From assembly GCF_019703515.2 (NCBI RefSeq), contig NC_059368.1:28451289-28515288 (forward strand): 64,000 bases of DNA, given 5' to 3'. Position numbers and translations under genes: made by a program. The notes beneath the pieces were generated by a model. That model saw only the letters and a program-made list of their open reading frames with translations, was not told where the DNA came from and did no database searches. Source of the stretch: Myxocyprinus asiaticus. Taxonomy: Eukaryota > Chordata > Actinopteri > Cypriniformes > Catostomidae. Below are positions 23,187 to 35,464 of the stretch, piece after piece. The number at the start of each line of letters is the position of its first letter. Within the stretch, counting starts at the first letter, position 1.

Positions 23187-23600
23187 ATAAGCGATTTGAT
23201 GTTTCTTATATTAGTGAACTGACTCACTGTTCAGTGTCTCGATTGTCTGAGGAAGCTAGGCGGCTTTTTTTTTTTTTTTTTTTTTTTTTTTGCGTTGGCT
23301 CCGTCTAGCGGCTGGAGTTTGTTTTGTGGCATGACTCCTTCAAGAAACTTTTGGATTGACAGCAGATCGCTTTTACACTGAAGTTCCCGGCCAGATTGAG
23401 AATGAACACTATGGATAACCGCAACATATCTACATGCTCACAGTCTTTTAGAAAGTTGACGGGCTGAGTAAGTCATGATGTACTTTTTTAGCGGCCTCTG
23501 AGTGAGTTTGGCTCTTGATCATCCGAGGAACTGGGATGCCTGTTTTGTTTCTTTTCGTGCTGGTTCCACCTAGCGGCTGGAGTTTGTTTTTGTGGAGTAT
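23071..23600 (+). repeat. Imperfect repeats across the end of ORF1 and the inter-ORF region
   Basis: AGATCGCTTTTGCACTGATG (23071) recurs as AGATCGCTTTTACACTGAAG (23364), 293 bases on, followed both times by a TTTCCGGCCA / TCCCGGCCAG variant and GAGAAT. CTAGCGGCTGGAGTTTGTTT occurs at 23305 and again at 23570. A poly-T run (about 23267-23291) lies between. The end of ORF1 appears to have been copied into the spacer. Confidence 0.6.
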
Positions 23601-24115
23601 TTTTAAGGGACATTAGAATGATTACGTCATCTGCTGTACTCATAACAGCCGGCTCACGGAACAATTGTTTGTCTGTCCGAGGAAACTTAAAGGCTTTATA
23701 TCAGCTGGAAGTTGTTTTGTGGAGGAACACACCTTCAAGACAGTTCTGTGAATGAATCTACACATTCTTTGTGTTTATTCTGCCTGTTGGCTGGGGTCTG
23801 TTTTACAAAGTATTTTCTGTTATGTAATTTTGCCTCACAAAATTTGTGCAGAAGCACCGGATTTGAGCAATCTGATGGCAAATTTGTCGCGGGGGTTCTC
23901 ACGTGCGTACATGGACCTTTTGAGTTTAGAGGGATTGACGCCAGTTGGCGCTGTCGAGCGCGGGGTTAATGCACACGTTTTTCTTTTTTCTGTTTGTTTT
24001 GTTCGGGGGGAAGTTCGGGGTTTGATTGTTGCTCTAATGGGGAATGTGGTCTTTATAATCTTGTTTTTGACACACAATTTATTTTTTCTATTATATCAAT
24101 ATGTCCGTTATTAAT

Positions 24116-27100
24116 ATGAGTTATCTCTCTCCACATGGAATGTGAATGGGTTGGGGCACCCCATAAAAAGAAGGAAGGTTATTTCTTTTCTTAAGCGTAA
24201 AAAATATGATATAGTTTTTCTTCAAGAAACACATCTTTCCCCTCAGGAAGCTGAAAAATTTGGCAAGATATGGGGTGGACATATTTTCTTTAGTGCTGGC
24301 TCAAGTAAGAACAGGGGAGTCATTACACTGACAAGTAAGCATCTACAATTCAAATGTCTCAAACAGATTAAAGATAAATTAGGAAGAATCATTATTGTTT
24401 TAGGGGAAATTCAGGGGCAAATGTTGATTTTGGCTAATATTTACGCACCTAACGCTGATGATCAGGGCTTTTTTATAGATCTTGAACGGATGTTGCAAGC
24501 CGCTGGCACCCCTCATGATATAATTTTAGGAGGAGACTTTAATCTGTTGATGGACTCAGTCCTTGATCATAGTGAAGCAAAAGTGTGTAAGCCCCCTAGA
24601 GCAACACTGACGCTTCACAGGATGTGTAAAAATCTTGGTCTTGCAGATATTTGGAGACTTTTGAACCTATCTGGTAGGGACTATACATTTTTTTCATCAG
24701 TCCATAAGATTTATTCTAGAATAGATTTTTATATATATATATCTAAGTCCCTCATTTCATCTGTTGTTGACTGCTCATTTGGAAATATCTTGGTCTCAGA
24801 TCACACCCTGGTGAGTTTAGAGGTGTTGCCACATATGGAGAAAAAGAAATCATAGTTGGCGCCTTAATGTATCCCTTTTGCAAAATCCTGATTTCCAACA
24901 AGTGTTAAAGAATGAAATCAATGTTTATATGGGGACCAACTGGTCCTCAGTATCCTCTGTGGGCGTGGCTTGGGAGGCACTTAAGGTGGTTCTTAGGGGT
25001 CGGATCATACAGTATGCCTCATTCACCAAAAAATCCAAAGCACGAGAACTCGTGGAGTTGGAAGGGAATATTAAAAGTGCAGAGGCAGAGCTGAAGTGCC
25101 AGATGTCGTCTGATGGCCTCAGAGAATTGACCCGTTTGAAATACAGGTATAATACTATTTTGTCACGGAAAGTGGAGTTTTGGTTATTCAGGGCAAGACA
25201 GTCATACTTTGAGTCGGGTGACAAAGCAGGGAAGCTTTTGGCTAGATATATAAAGCAGAGAGAGTCTTTTTCTACCATTCCCTCAGTGAAATCTGCTGGT
25301 GGTGAAATATTTACCTCGGCCATTGATATTAATAATGCTTTTAAAGAATTCTATCTTGATCTTTATAGTTCCACGTCTTCGTTTACTGATGAAGAAATTA
25401 GAAATTTTGTGGAACCATTAGAACTCCTTAAACTGACAACTGAGCAAAAAAATTCTCTTGATTCTGAGATAAACTTGGAGGAGCTTGACAAGGTAATTAA
25501 GGCCCTGCCTACAGGCAAGTCTCTGGGGCCAGATGGCTTTGCCGCTGAATTTTGTAGATCTTATGCTACAGAACTGGCTCCACATTTGTTAGGAGTTTAT
25601 ACAGAATCATTAAAGAATGGAAAGCTTCCGCAAACCATGACACAAGCCCGGATCACAAGCGACTGTAAAAGTTAACGTCCAATTTCCCTGATCCAGCTAG
25701 ATGTAAAAATTTTGGCAAAAATTCTGGCTAACCGATTAAGTTATGACATCTCTTATACATATAGATCAGGTTAGGTTTATTAGGGGCCGCAGCTCTTCTG
25801 ACAACATTAGCTGTTTCATTAATATCATGTGGTCAGTGGCGAATGATCAGACTCCGGTCGCTGCCATCTCACTTGACGCCGAAAAGGCATTTGATATGGT
25901 AGAATGGGATTATCTTTTTAAGATTTTGGAAATATATGGGTTCGGAAATACTTTTATTGGATAGATTACGTTACTTTATAGACACCCTGTAGTGGCGGTA
26001 CAAACAAATGGATTCATTTCAGATTATTTTACTCTCAATAGGGGCACTCAGCAGGGTTGCCTTCTTTCCCCATTATTGTTTTGTCTTGCCCTGGAACCTT
26101 TAGCAGCCGCGATAAGAAAGGAGGATGATTTTCCAGGGGTGACGGCGGGAGGTGTGGTGCATAAGCTTCTGCTTTACGCAGATGATATTTTGTTATTCGT
26201 TTCCGACCCCACTAGATCTATGCCTAGCCTCCACAGAATTATCAATTCCTTTTCAAAATTTTCGGGATACAGAGTTAACTGATCTAAATCGGAAGCTTTA
26301 GCTCTGACTGTGTACTGCCCAGTAATGGCTTTTCAACCGGGTGCCTTTCAATGGCCCAAACAGGGCATTTAGTATTTGGGTATTTTATTCCCAGCAAATT
26401 TATGTGATTTAGTTAGAGTTAATTTTGATCCTTTAATAAAAAGTTTTCGAGTGATGTGGGTAGGTGGGCTTCATTACATTTATCGATGATTGGGAAGGTT
26501 AATGCTATTAAAATGAATTGTATTCCAGAATTCAACTACCTACTACAATCTCTCCCTGTAGATGTCCCCCTCTCTTATTTCAAGCAATTTGATAGCATAG
26601 CGAAGTCCTTCATTTGGAATGGAAAGCGTCCCATGTTACATTTCAACAAGTTACATAGGCCGATTGACATAGGTGGGCTAGGCCTACCTAAGTTTTTGTT
26701 TTATTATTATGCATTCGGTCTCAGATATTTGGCTCATTGGTCGCTTCCACCTGAGAGAGCCCCTCCCTGGTTTTGTATTGAAAAGGAAGTTCTTGACCCT
26801 ATCTCACCACTGCAAAGCCCTTCTATTAAACTAATTGGAGAAGTTAAGTCACACCCCGTTATCTTGCATTTACACTCGATATGGGCAAAGGTGTCCAGAG
26901 TGTTTAGCTCGGATATCTATTTAAACGTAGCCTCGAGCATATGGCTGAACCCTAAACTATGTATTAATAAGTCCCCTTTCTGTTGGTCAGATTGGATTGT
27001 GAGGGGGGTTAATACACTTGGTGACCTATATGAGAGTGGATTATTGAGATCTTTTGAAAATTTGATTCAACATTTTGGGATTCCCAGATCTCAATTTTAT

Positions 27101-27876
27101 AAGTATTTACAGCTGTGCCACCTGCTCTGCACTGTTTTTGGGAGTAGCACGCTCCCCCCTAGAGCGGCAGATACTCTGGGAGTGGTGATTGCTGCTTTTG
27201 GGAAGGGTCATGAGGCATCAGTGTATTACTCCCTGCTAATTCAGAGTCTGGTGGACGGAGCTTTAAATTCTCTCAAAAGATTATGGAAGGAAGATTTAAA
27301 TTTGTTATTGGAGGAGGGCGTGTTGGCTAGGATTCTAAAAAATGTCAAGTCTGCATCTAGAGATGCAAGGGTTCGCCTTATGCAATTGAAGATTTTACAT
27401 AAATGTTATTGAACCCTATCTAGATTGTATAGGCTTCGTCTGAAGGACACACCCATCTGCTGGCAATGCCATTCTGAAGATGGAGACACCACCCATGTTT
27501 TCTGGGGGTGTCATAAGATCCAAGAATTTTGGCTGAAGGTGCAAAGTTTTGTGTGTGATGTGTTGGGCACTCAGGTCTCGTTCTGCCCCAGACTCTGTAT
27601 TTTGGGAGATGGGGAGGTCATGGATTTGGAGTATAAGTACATGAAGGACTGGGTATTGACCAGTGAGATGATTGGTAGGCAGGATATTTTGAGGAGTTGG
27701 AAGTCGGATGGAGCACCCTTGTTCCTGGAGTGGTGCGCGGAGATGGGGAGGGTGGCTGCCTTCGAGGAAGGGTCGAGCATAATGATGGAAGTTAGGGATT
27801 CTTACAATAAGAAATGGGGCAATTACTTAGCATTTTTGGGGGAATCTCGAGGAGGGGCAGTGGAAGGAGAAATTTA
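24116..27876 (+). pseudogene. LINE ORF2 (endonuclease-reverse transcriptase), broken
   Basis: The APE-type endonuclease comes first: TWNVNGL, FLQETHL (catalytic Glu codon at 24226), NIYAPN, GGDFN, SRIDFY and SDHTLVSLE. After a frameshift near 24855 comes the linker, then the reverse transcriptase with SLDAEKAFDMVEW (Asp at 25875), GTQQGCLLSPLLF and LLLYADDILLF (YADD at 26175-26186). The carboxyl part ends with a CWQCHSEDGDTTHVFWGC motif near 27458-27511, typical of L1-type ORF2. Damage: the start is out of frame with the only nearby ATG (24116), frameshifts near 24855, 25675-25740 (with lost codons) and 26300-26456, and in-frame stops at 25962, 26280, 26369-26371 and 27410. Several stops look like single transitions in Trp codons. 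Target-primed reverse transcription is the family mechanism. Confidence 0.9.
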
Positions 27877-28032
27877 GAGTTTATTTATTTATTTATATTA
27901 TACTTGATTATTATATTTTATTTATTTATTTATTTTTGTTCTATTGACCACAGGGGTGTTCGTGGGGGGGGGGGGGGGGTGGGGGGTCAGGGTAGGCTGG
28001 GAGTTTGGTAGGGGGAGGGGATATAGTGGGGG

Positions 28033-28098
28033 TATAATGTTTAAAGTAATATGTTGTTGTTTGTTTGTGTTAATTTATGAATCAATAAAAATGTTAAT

Positions 28099-28167
<69 letters not shown>

Positions 28168-28186
28168 ATATCTATCTATCTATCTA

Positions 28187-28234
<48 letters not shown>

Positions 28235-28300
28235 ATTAACATTTTTATTGATTCATAAATTAACACAAACAAACAACAACATATTACTTTAAACATTATA
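28033..28300. repeat. Inverted copy of the LINE 3' tail around (TA)n
   Basis: About 72 bases of the LINE end (28033-28104, TATAATGTTTAAAGTAATAT onward) reappear as a near-perfect inverse at 28229-28300. Between them lie about 125 bases of TA/TC repeats with a TATC run near 28164-28190. The whole can fold into one long hairpin. Confidence 0.85.
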
Positions 28301-28372
28301 ACATTACTATAAACATATATATATATATTCACATTCTTCTCTGCATATCGCCCCCTGCTGGGCTGGGAGAAG

Positions 28373-28680
28373 AATTTCTAGCCAAAAATTAATTAAATAT
28401 TGATCTGTGTCTTACCCACACCTATCATATCACTTCTGAATATATGGATTTAACTACTGGAGTCGTATGGATTACTTTTATGATTCCTTTATGTGCTTTT
28501 TGGAGCATCAAAATTTTGGCACCCATTCACTTGCATTTTACTGACCTACAGAGCTGAAATATTCTTCTAAAAATCATAATTTGTGTTCTGCAGAAGAAAG
28601 GAAGTCATACACATCTGGGATGGCATGAGGGTGAGTAACTGATGAGAAAATTTTCATTTGTGGGTGAACTGTCCCTTTAA
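28373..28680. mobile_element. MITE family A, right arm only
   Basis: Reads GAAGAATTTCTAGCC, then ATTGATCTGTGTCTTACCCA and GCACCCATTCACTTGCAT, then the arm end ATCTGGGATGGCATGAGGGT and GGGTGAACTGTCCCTTTAA. The left arm is missing or is the piece at 22050-22194. Confidence 0.65.
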
Positions 28681-28828
28681 AGTGATAGCTCAGCCATAAT
28701 ATAATCTGCCATCATTTCCCTACCCTCATGTTGTTCCAAACCTCTGTGACCTTGTGTATTCTGTGGAACACAAAATATGTTATACAGAATGTTAGGGACT
28801 GACAATCTCTGTCACCATTCACTTTCAG

Positions 28829-28901
<73 letters not shown>

Positions 28902-29024
28902 ACATTCACTGAAAGTAAATTGTGACCAAGGCTAACATTCTGTATAAAATCTCCTTGTTGTGTTACATGGAAGAAAGCCATATGGGTGTGGAACAACATG
29001 ATGGTGAATGATGACATAATTTCC
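28681..29024. mobile_element. MITE family B with an (AT)n centre
   Basis: Left arm GTGATAGCTCAGCC, CCCTACCCTCATGTTGTTCC, then TCACCATTCACTTTCAGAAC. A 67-base (AT)n tract (28832-28898) sits exactly at the mirror point. The right arm then reads CACTGAAAGTAAATTGTGAC, GAACAACATGATGGTGAATG. Compare the plain core at 11514-11740. Confidence 0.7.
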
Positions 29025-29099
29025 ATTAATAATAATTCTGTAATACATGTTAAATGTGTATTATGTAATGGAATGTTGGGAGTTAACGTCTATTATGTC

Positions 29100-29275
29100 A
29101 TTTGTGAAAGTAACGAGTTACTCACTACTTGAGTACTCTTTTAAATGGATACTTTCTTACTCTTACTCAAGTAATTATTTATGTTATTTACTTTTAATTT
29201 TTTTTTTTAAAGTAATTGTACTTTTACTTGAGTACAGTTTTTGGCTACTCTACCCACCTCTGGCTTTATGCCTCA
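29100..29275. mobile_element. Fragment of an ACTTGAGTA-type dispersed repeat
   Basis: AAGTAACGAGTTACTCAC, then CTTACTCAAGTAATTATTT and GTACTTTTACTTGAGTACAG, ending CTACCCACCTCTGG. The same phrases make up the outer repeat of the nest at 49433-54970. High-copy in teleosts as I recall it. Class not assigned. Confidence 0.5.
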
Positions 29276-32021
29276 AGCACCCATTACTGCAGAAAATGTT
29301 ATCAGAATAAGAGCTTGTATGAAATGTATGTTTCACATATTTAGGTCCAGAGGACAGTGATGCCTAAGTTTGTTTAATCTATGACAACAGTTTTGTTCTC
29401 TATCTTTCTCTCTTTCTCTTTCTGTTTTGATTGTTCCCCGAGGGAGGTACATTTTGAGTATAAGCCCAGATTCTATCTCCTACTTATCTCATTAGCATGC
29501 CACTGTGTGTTTTATTGTGCATTTTGAGATGTTCTTCATGCTGTGTCTGTGGGTGTGTGTATACCGAGTTAAGAGGGGTCACATTCTCGCACACCTAACT
29601 ACAATGTGTCTAATAGTCTCAATCCATTTCTTATTTTTTTTCCATTAAACTATCTCTTTCTCTTGCTGTTCATGCTTTCTTTCACCTTTCTTCTGAGTTT
29701 CACCCAAGGCCTTGAAGCACTAAGGAAACAGGAAAAGACAATCCACTTTGAAAGGCTTTATGGCAATCTTCTAAAAGTCATAGTCAAAACAAAATATCAA
29801 ACCATATATACTAAAAATACAACAGCAGTGCACTGCAAACAGCTCTGATCTAAATGTCAACTGTCTCAGCAGGTTTTATATGTATGTGTGAGCAGCATAA
29901 ATGTGCTTACAATGCTAAAACTCATTCAATATACCACTCTTCATTACCATTTGTAAATCAACATCCTGCACACCTTTTTAATGCCTTGAAGCATATTTGC
30001 GTCTTTGTATTTTAAAAACAAAGTGGATTTTACTTATCATCACTGACACCTTATGTTGTTGCAATATTGGCTGGCCACATTCATGTTGTAAAAGGGAATC
30101 TCACATAACAGTGACTGTAAATATCATCCTTTAAGACAGTAACAGCAACACACTCACTCTCTTTAGAAAAAAAAAAAAAAAAAAAAAGAAAAGGTTCCAA
30201 AAAGTGTTTTACAGACACTATTTGAGAAAAATATTGTGTTATGTGGATCTTTAGAAAACCATCAATCTATTAGTACTTCAAAGAACCCAGCTTTACTTTT
30301 CCTCTGTTAACAGATGATAACTACAACAAATACACTTAAGATGTACAATATATCTGAAGAACCTGTAATGTAATTTCAAGTAAAGGACTGTTCAGCCAAC
30401 TCAAGAACATAATACAACAAAAATGGAAAGAACATGGTTCTTGCTAAACCTAAGCAGTGGTTCTCAACCGATTTTGCTTGAGGACACAGATTTTACATTG
30501 TACTTAAAATGGCAACCCAACACAGTAACAACAAACATGCTTATTGAACAAAATTAAACAATAAGTTCTCTGCAGCCAGTAACTGACCATGCAAAATAAA
30601 TTGTGTCTGGTTTGTAAGGTTCTTTTACCTTGTTCATGGTTCTCAAGGATGAGTTGAGTCCATGTTGATACACTGTATACCTAATTTGGTAAGCTTCTAC
30701 CAAGGAACAGATGAATTTGCAGCAAAATAGCATCTGATTGGATGCAGCATTTCTGATATCATTATATCTGTATAACAATCGACAAGTATTTTCTCCATAT
30801 TTTCCTTTTAAACTGGATAAGCCTATCGTGCTATGCAAACTGGTTTCATAGAACCACATTACCTACATTTTTATGAAATTATTTTAACGTGGCTTGTTGT
30901 ACATATCGTGGCAGTTTCCTATTGTATTAAAACACAAGAGGCTCAAAAACAACAATGAATTGTAATCACTTTTAAACAAATCCAGAGTAAAATGGCTGAT
31001 TATCAGTTAAAGAACACTTTTCGCTCTGTTCCTTACACAGTGCTAAATAATAACATTAAAACAATTTTACTACAGTGTGTGACTTAAAAGGCAATACATG
31101 CTAACCTTTGTATTACATAATCAACTTCATTTAATCTTATTCTAGTATGAACAAGTTGTGTGTTGTGTTGTGCATGCAACTCAGAGGACCCCGTTACTTT
31201 CCAATAGAACACGTGAGTCGAAAGTGTCATAGAGGCACCACAAAATGACTTGTGCTTCAGCAGTTGCATTTTACACCTCACATTACTTTTTATGGCAGTA
31301 TCGGTTAGGTTTAGGTTTAAGGTTTAGGGTAAGGAGGTTGGTGGGTTTTGTTGATTTAAAACAAGATCATAGGGATGTGCACGAATCCGAATACCTTATT
31401 GGAAAGGCACGAATAATAACTTCAAAACAAAAAACGAATTCATCCGAATAATACAAATATACAACAGTGTAAATTTTATGAATGAAAATGTGCATGTGTG
31501 ATTTCAAGTTCATTGGATGGCCATGTTCTTGACTCCCTTTCAGTCTCTGTTAATTGTGCACATCTCAGAAATATAATCTTGTCAAGAGTAACAACTAGAT
31601 ACTATATCATACACATTTTCCACTTATATCAGTTAACAAATTAACACCAACTGTTGCACACAATTCACATGTAAGGATCCACAAACCAACCTGAGTGCAA
31701 TGTTGAATTCCTGATGTGATGATTTTATAACGGAGCTCATCTATCTATCTCTTAAAGCTGAACACATTTATATCCACATCACCATTAAGGTAATTGCATG
31801 GTTTAGCCTTTATTCCCTAACAGTTTAAATGATCCATATAGGTTTACATACTTGTAAGTCTATTCAGAATATTCCTGCACATGCACGGATGATTGCAAAG
31901 AAAACAAAACCTGCACAAAAAACGCTTTTTTCTTCTAGAACTTTATAGAGGCTCGCACTTGCTGTTTATTCCACAGCATTTAGATAATTCTGTACATGTA
32001 ATTTAACTAAATAATTATGTC
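29276..32021. other. Gene-free stretch
   Basis: Holds a CT-rich run near 29400-29420, a poly-A tract (about 30166-30188) and a short GGTTTAGG-like run (31305-31340). AGGGATGTGCACGAATCCGAATA at 31372 resembles a hAT-type terminus. No exon or RNA gene was supported. Confidence 0.35.
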
Positions 32022-32029
32022 CTCCACAT

Positions 32030-34491
32030 CAGTGTTTCCCAACCACTGTGCCGTGAAAGATTGTCAGGTGTGCCGAAAATTATCAAATTCCACAAAATAT
32101 ATAAATGCATGAAAAATAATAATAATTTCAGGGATCCAAACTCCTCACCTTTTGAAGAAATGCGGCATTTTGAAACCATAATCGGTCACTTTTGTGATAT
32201 TGAAGAGCAATGATTAATGTGTAAAAGTGACTGATATTTATACGCGTTAAGGGTCTTTCACATGACTCGTGTCAGCGCTGCAGAATACATTGAAGTCTAT
32301 GAAGTGACGCCACTTTACACCAAAGTGTTTTACACATGTTTTTGCTTCACCAATAATGTCTTTGAGAGTACTAAGCAACAAGAAATATTTAAAAACTGTC
32401 CAAATTTGTAAAAAGACATTGAATGTCTCATAATTTCTTTTAATTAAATATTACCTTATCGTTTACGAATATCAGAGACCCCAGTTATTGAACTAATTTA
32501 GGGTGTGTTCACACTTGCAGTTCGGTTCTCTTGGTCCTCTTGGTCTGGACCAAAAAAGAAAATGATACATTTAGTCCTGGTTCGCTTAGCATTCACACTG
32601 GCATTTTTATTATTTATTATTATTTTTAACACCGAACTTAATGATACAAAACAAAAGGCATCAGGAAAAAGTCACAACCTGATTGGACAGCTTTTATGAC
32701 GTATATATTTTTACGGAACTTGCCGATCATCCAAAACAATACTGGCTGCTGGGCGAAATGCGCTTGTTATATTTATATATGTATATATGGTGGTATTTTT
32801 ACCAGCTGAGAACAAATGAAGAGCTAATAAAATATGTAAAGGAGCACAAACAGCGCCAGGAATTCCTCCATTGCACACACAAATGAAGATATTCTGCAAG
32901 GACAGCTGACGGTAGTTCCGACGCCTGTACCGAACTGTAATGGGCAATATAGCTCCTATGATGAGAAGAACCAGGTATGCTTGAGGTCAGTATTAGGCAA
33001 ATTACTTCATGTTTTTGGTCCGTTTAGACATCTTTGGTCCATGTTGCATTCATATATCAGTCGAACCGCACCAGAGTTCATTTGGAAGCGGACCGAAACC
33101 CACTTTTCAGGTAGTCTTGGTCCGCTTGTTTGGTGCGCACCAAGGTTCTAGTGACAGCATTCACACTTATTCAAGTGAACCGCACTAACAGAGCAATCGC
33201 CCCAGAGTTCGTTTTAATCGAACCAAACCTGCCAAGTGTGAACACACCCTTAAATTCACCAAGAAAACACTTAGACCGAAACATAAATGAGTCATTTTAT
33301 TACTTTCTGCTATCAAAGCAACTGCAAGCTTTTTTCTCTCTTCCAAATACACGTTTTCAATGTTTATTGTGCACACATCCCACTTTTTTATGTGGCAAAC
33401 TTGTAAAATCTGGAGGGCAATGCGGCACTTGACACTGGCGTTGAACGGCGCGTTGACGCCTCGATTCAGCTCATGTGAAATGCGCTTTACAATGATGAAA
33501 TTATATTATTGAAACTCAAAATTATTATTATTTGTCTATTATTGTGGTCTTTTCTGATAAAAGCCATGCTCAGCAGTTTAAATTGGAAATGAAAATGATA
33601 CCGTAGATCTGCTTTGTGTTTATAATTCTTATACTGAAGTCAGTAGATTTGTAGCCATGCAAGTTTTAATAAAAGAGAAGGTAAGGACATTATTGAAACT
33701 CACTATTATTAGACTATTATTGTTGTCTTTTTGGATGAAAAATAATGCTCTGACTGAAGGAAGACTATAGATCTGCTTTGTTCTTTTAATGCTTAAACAC
33801 TATAAAGTCTCTTGGTAGATTTCAGTCATGAACGACTCAAAATGATCCACTGACTCACTCATAGCACATAAGATGCTCCTTTGTTGCCACCTAGTGACAT
33901 TTCCAGAAGGGGTCACTGAACTAATCAGTTAATAAAATTGAACAAATTTGTGAAACAGAAGCAAGCCTCACCAAAATACTATTTATTTTGTAGCTAATTC
34001 TGCATAGTTGTAAACTTGAATAAACCTGAATCACTAAAATAGCTGGAACTGGTGCTTTTAGCTTATTTTTAAAAAAAAAAAAAAGAAAAGAAAAAATCCT
34101 CCCAAAATTTTTTCGTGGACCAGTTCTTGTCTTACCTTTTTCGCCCCTCATGAGTTTGCATCCCTGTAATTTGTTGTGGCATTGCAAGAACAAATCTACA
34201 AATTAGAAAAGAAGCTAATTTGTTGTTTTTTCATTACCCATTTAGCACTCTTGCCACCTGTGACCTCACACAGCATAGCCTACCTATGTGATTTTATTTT
34301 TATTTTTTTTATTTTTTTGGCATAGCCAAATTTCAAACATTACATGTAAACACGCTACTAAGACAGACAGATTCAAGTTCTTGAAAAGGAAAAATATTGA
34401 TGATGGTTAGCCTTTGTGGGATAGAGGTGTGCCGTAGAATTTTTTTGTCGTAAAAAATGTGCTGTGGCAGAAAAAGGTTTGGGAAACACTG
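32030..34491. mobile_element. hAT-type element, 2462 bp, with perfect target duplication
   Basis: Starts CAGTGTTTCCCAACC and ends GGTTTGGGAAACACTG, a classic hAT (Charlie-like) terminal inverted repeat. Flanked by the identical 8 bases CTCCACAT at 32022-32029 and 34492-34499. The long interior shows no transposase domain that I can recognise. It contains a second element at 32501-33249 and an imperfect duplicated block (about 33505-33620 and 33692-33785, both holding ATTATTGAAACTCA and TAGATCTGCTTTGT). Non-autonomous or fully decayed. Confidence 0.85.
32501..33249. mobile_element. TTAA-type MITE, 749 bp, inside the hAT
   Basis: Starts GGGTGTGTTCACACTTGCAG and ends TTGGTCAAG-like inverse sequence, finishing CCAAGTGTGAACACACCC. 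The right flank is TTAA (33250-33253) and the left flank is TTTA (32497-32500), consistent with a TTAA target, one side mutated, as in piggyBac or Kolobok elements. The interior repeats GGTTCG/CGAACC and CATTCACACT phrases in mirror order. No coding sequence. Confidence 0.7.
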
Positions 34492-34499
34492 CTCCACAT

Positions 34500-35400
34500 T
34501 ATGTTAAAATATGTGCTTACAAAATAAGCCTCAAGTGTAGCCTATCATAAAACTTTCTGATATAAATTTACAGTGCTTTCAACTATTTTTAGGCTTAATT
34601 ATTTTCTCATTTTTTTTTTGTTTGTATTTGTAATTAATATTCACTGCATAATGTGTGCTTGACATTTTAACAATTGCTTAAAACCTCGTGCCTCCAGAAT
34701 AACATTGTTATACTTGCACATTGCAGACATAAAACAGAATTCTGTTGTCAAAAATACCAGGAGAAACCACAGTTAACAACATATTCCACAGTTTATGAGG
34801 CCTACATATCCAGCTTCATTTGGTGAGAAAAAAATAAAGAATATATCAATAATATAATTAAATAATAATAATAATCACAATAATAATAATTAAATAGGCC
34901 TATCCGAGGCATATTTTATATACAGAAACTATAAATGGAAGAGAGTTACATTTTAAAATTAGTTTTGAGACACTTCCGGATTAAGCCACGCCCACATCCA
35001 GTTCTATCCGAATACAGAGACAGACACAGATCATTTTGTCATAGTAACAGATACAAATACAGATACAGATAATGGCATTGCTGCACACCACTTTTAGAGC
35101 ATTTACTTTCAAAATAATTAAATAAAAAAACTCTATTTGGGAGAACATTACTTTTAGTGGACAACTCACCTTGGAACTGCCGCAATCTGTGTAATGAACC
35201 ACGTTATTTCATTTAGCAAAAATGTTGCCACAGCCATGCTATTTTCTTAAGATCAGGCTGGCGCTATCCTGCCCATGCACAAACATATGGTTAGTTACAT
35301 TTAAATTTTTGCATTTAGCAAACCAGGTGCCCACCATATCAGAACAGCTGAGAACCACTGCATTGAAGAACATTCTGATTTTTGACATTATTTTACAGTT
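34500..35400. other. No recognised gene
   Basis: AT-rich with (AAT)n-like runs near 34845-34890. AATACAGA, CAGATACAAATACAGATA phrases near 34992-35070 resemble an end of a hAT-type repeat. It borders the DIRS left end. Confidence 0.35.
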
Positions 35401-35464
35401 ATTTGCATACCACTCCCCCAAACATACGGGTATAAAAGGAGCTGGTATGCAATCACTCATTCAG
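35401..35464. repeat. DIRS left inverted terminal repeat with TATA box
   Basis: 64 bases, starting ATTTGCATACCACTCC and ending AATCACTCATTCAG, near-perfect inverse of 40693-40756. TATAAAAG at 35431-35438 is a good TATA box for leftward-to-rightward transcription of the element. In DIRS elements the terminal repeats are known to carry promoters. Confidence 0.9.

Larger units (their letters stand above)
22195..28104 (+). mobile_element. Nearly full-length L1/Tx1-type LINE, about 5.9 kb
   Basis: A non-LTR retrotransposon with a short GC-rich 5' UTR (from GGGGACATGTGACGC), ORF1 (22335-23186), a long inter-ORF region and ORF2 (24116-27876) with endonuclease, reverse transcriptase and a C-terminal Cys/His motif. 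The 3' end runs through a G-rich stretch to a (TA)n tail at 28104. The order and motif set match the L1/Tx1 group of fish. ORF1 is open, but ORF2 is broken by frameshifts and stops, so this copy cannot move by itself. A clear target duplication was not found because the tail merges into an inverted repeat. Confidence 0.9.

Noticed and set aside
27944..28258. 104-codon frame rich in Tyr and Ile
   Set aside because: It is a translation of the (TA)n tract at the LINE tail, not a gene. The same holds for 28712-29026 and 16961-17152.
31305..31340. Telomere-like GGTTTAGG run
   Set aside because: Too short and irregular, and not TTAGGG repeats. More likely part of a dispersed repeat.
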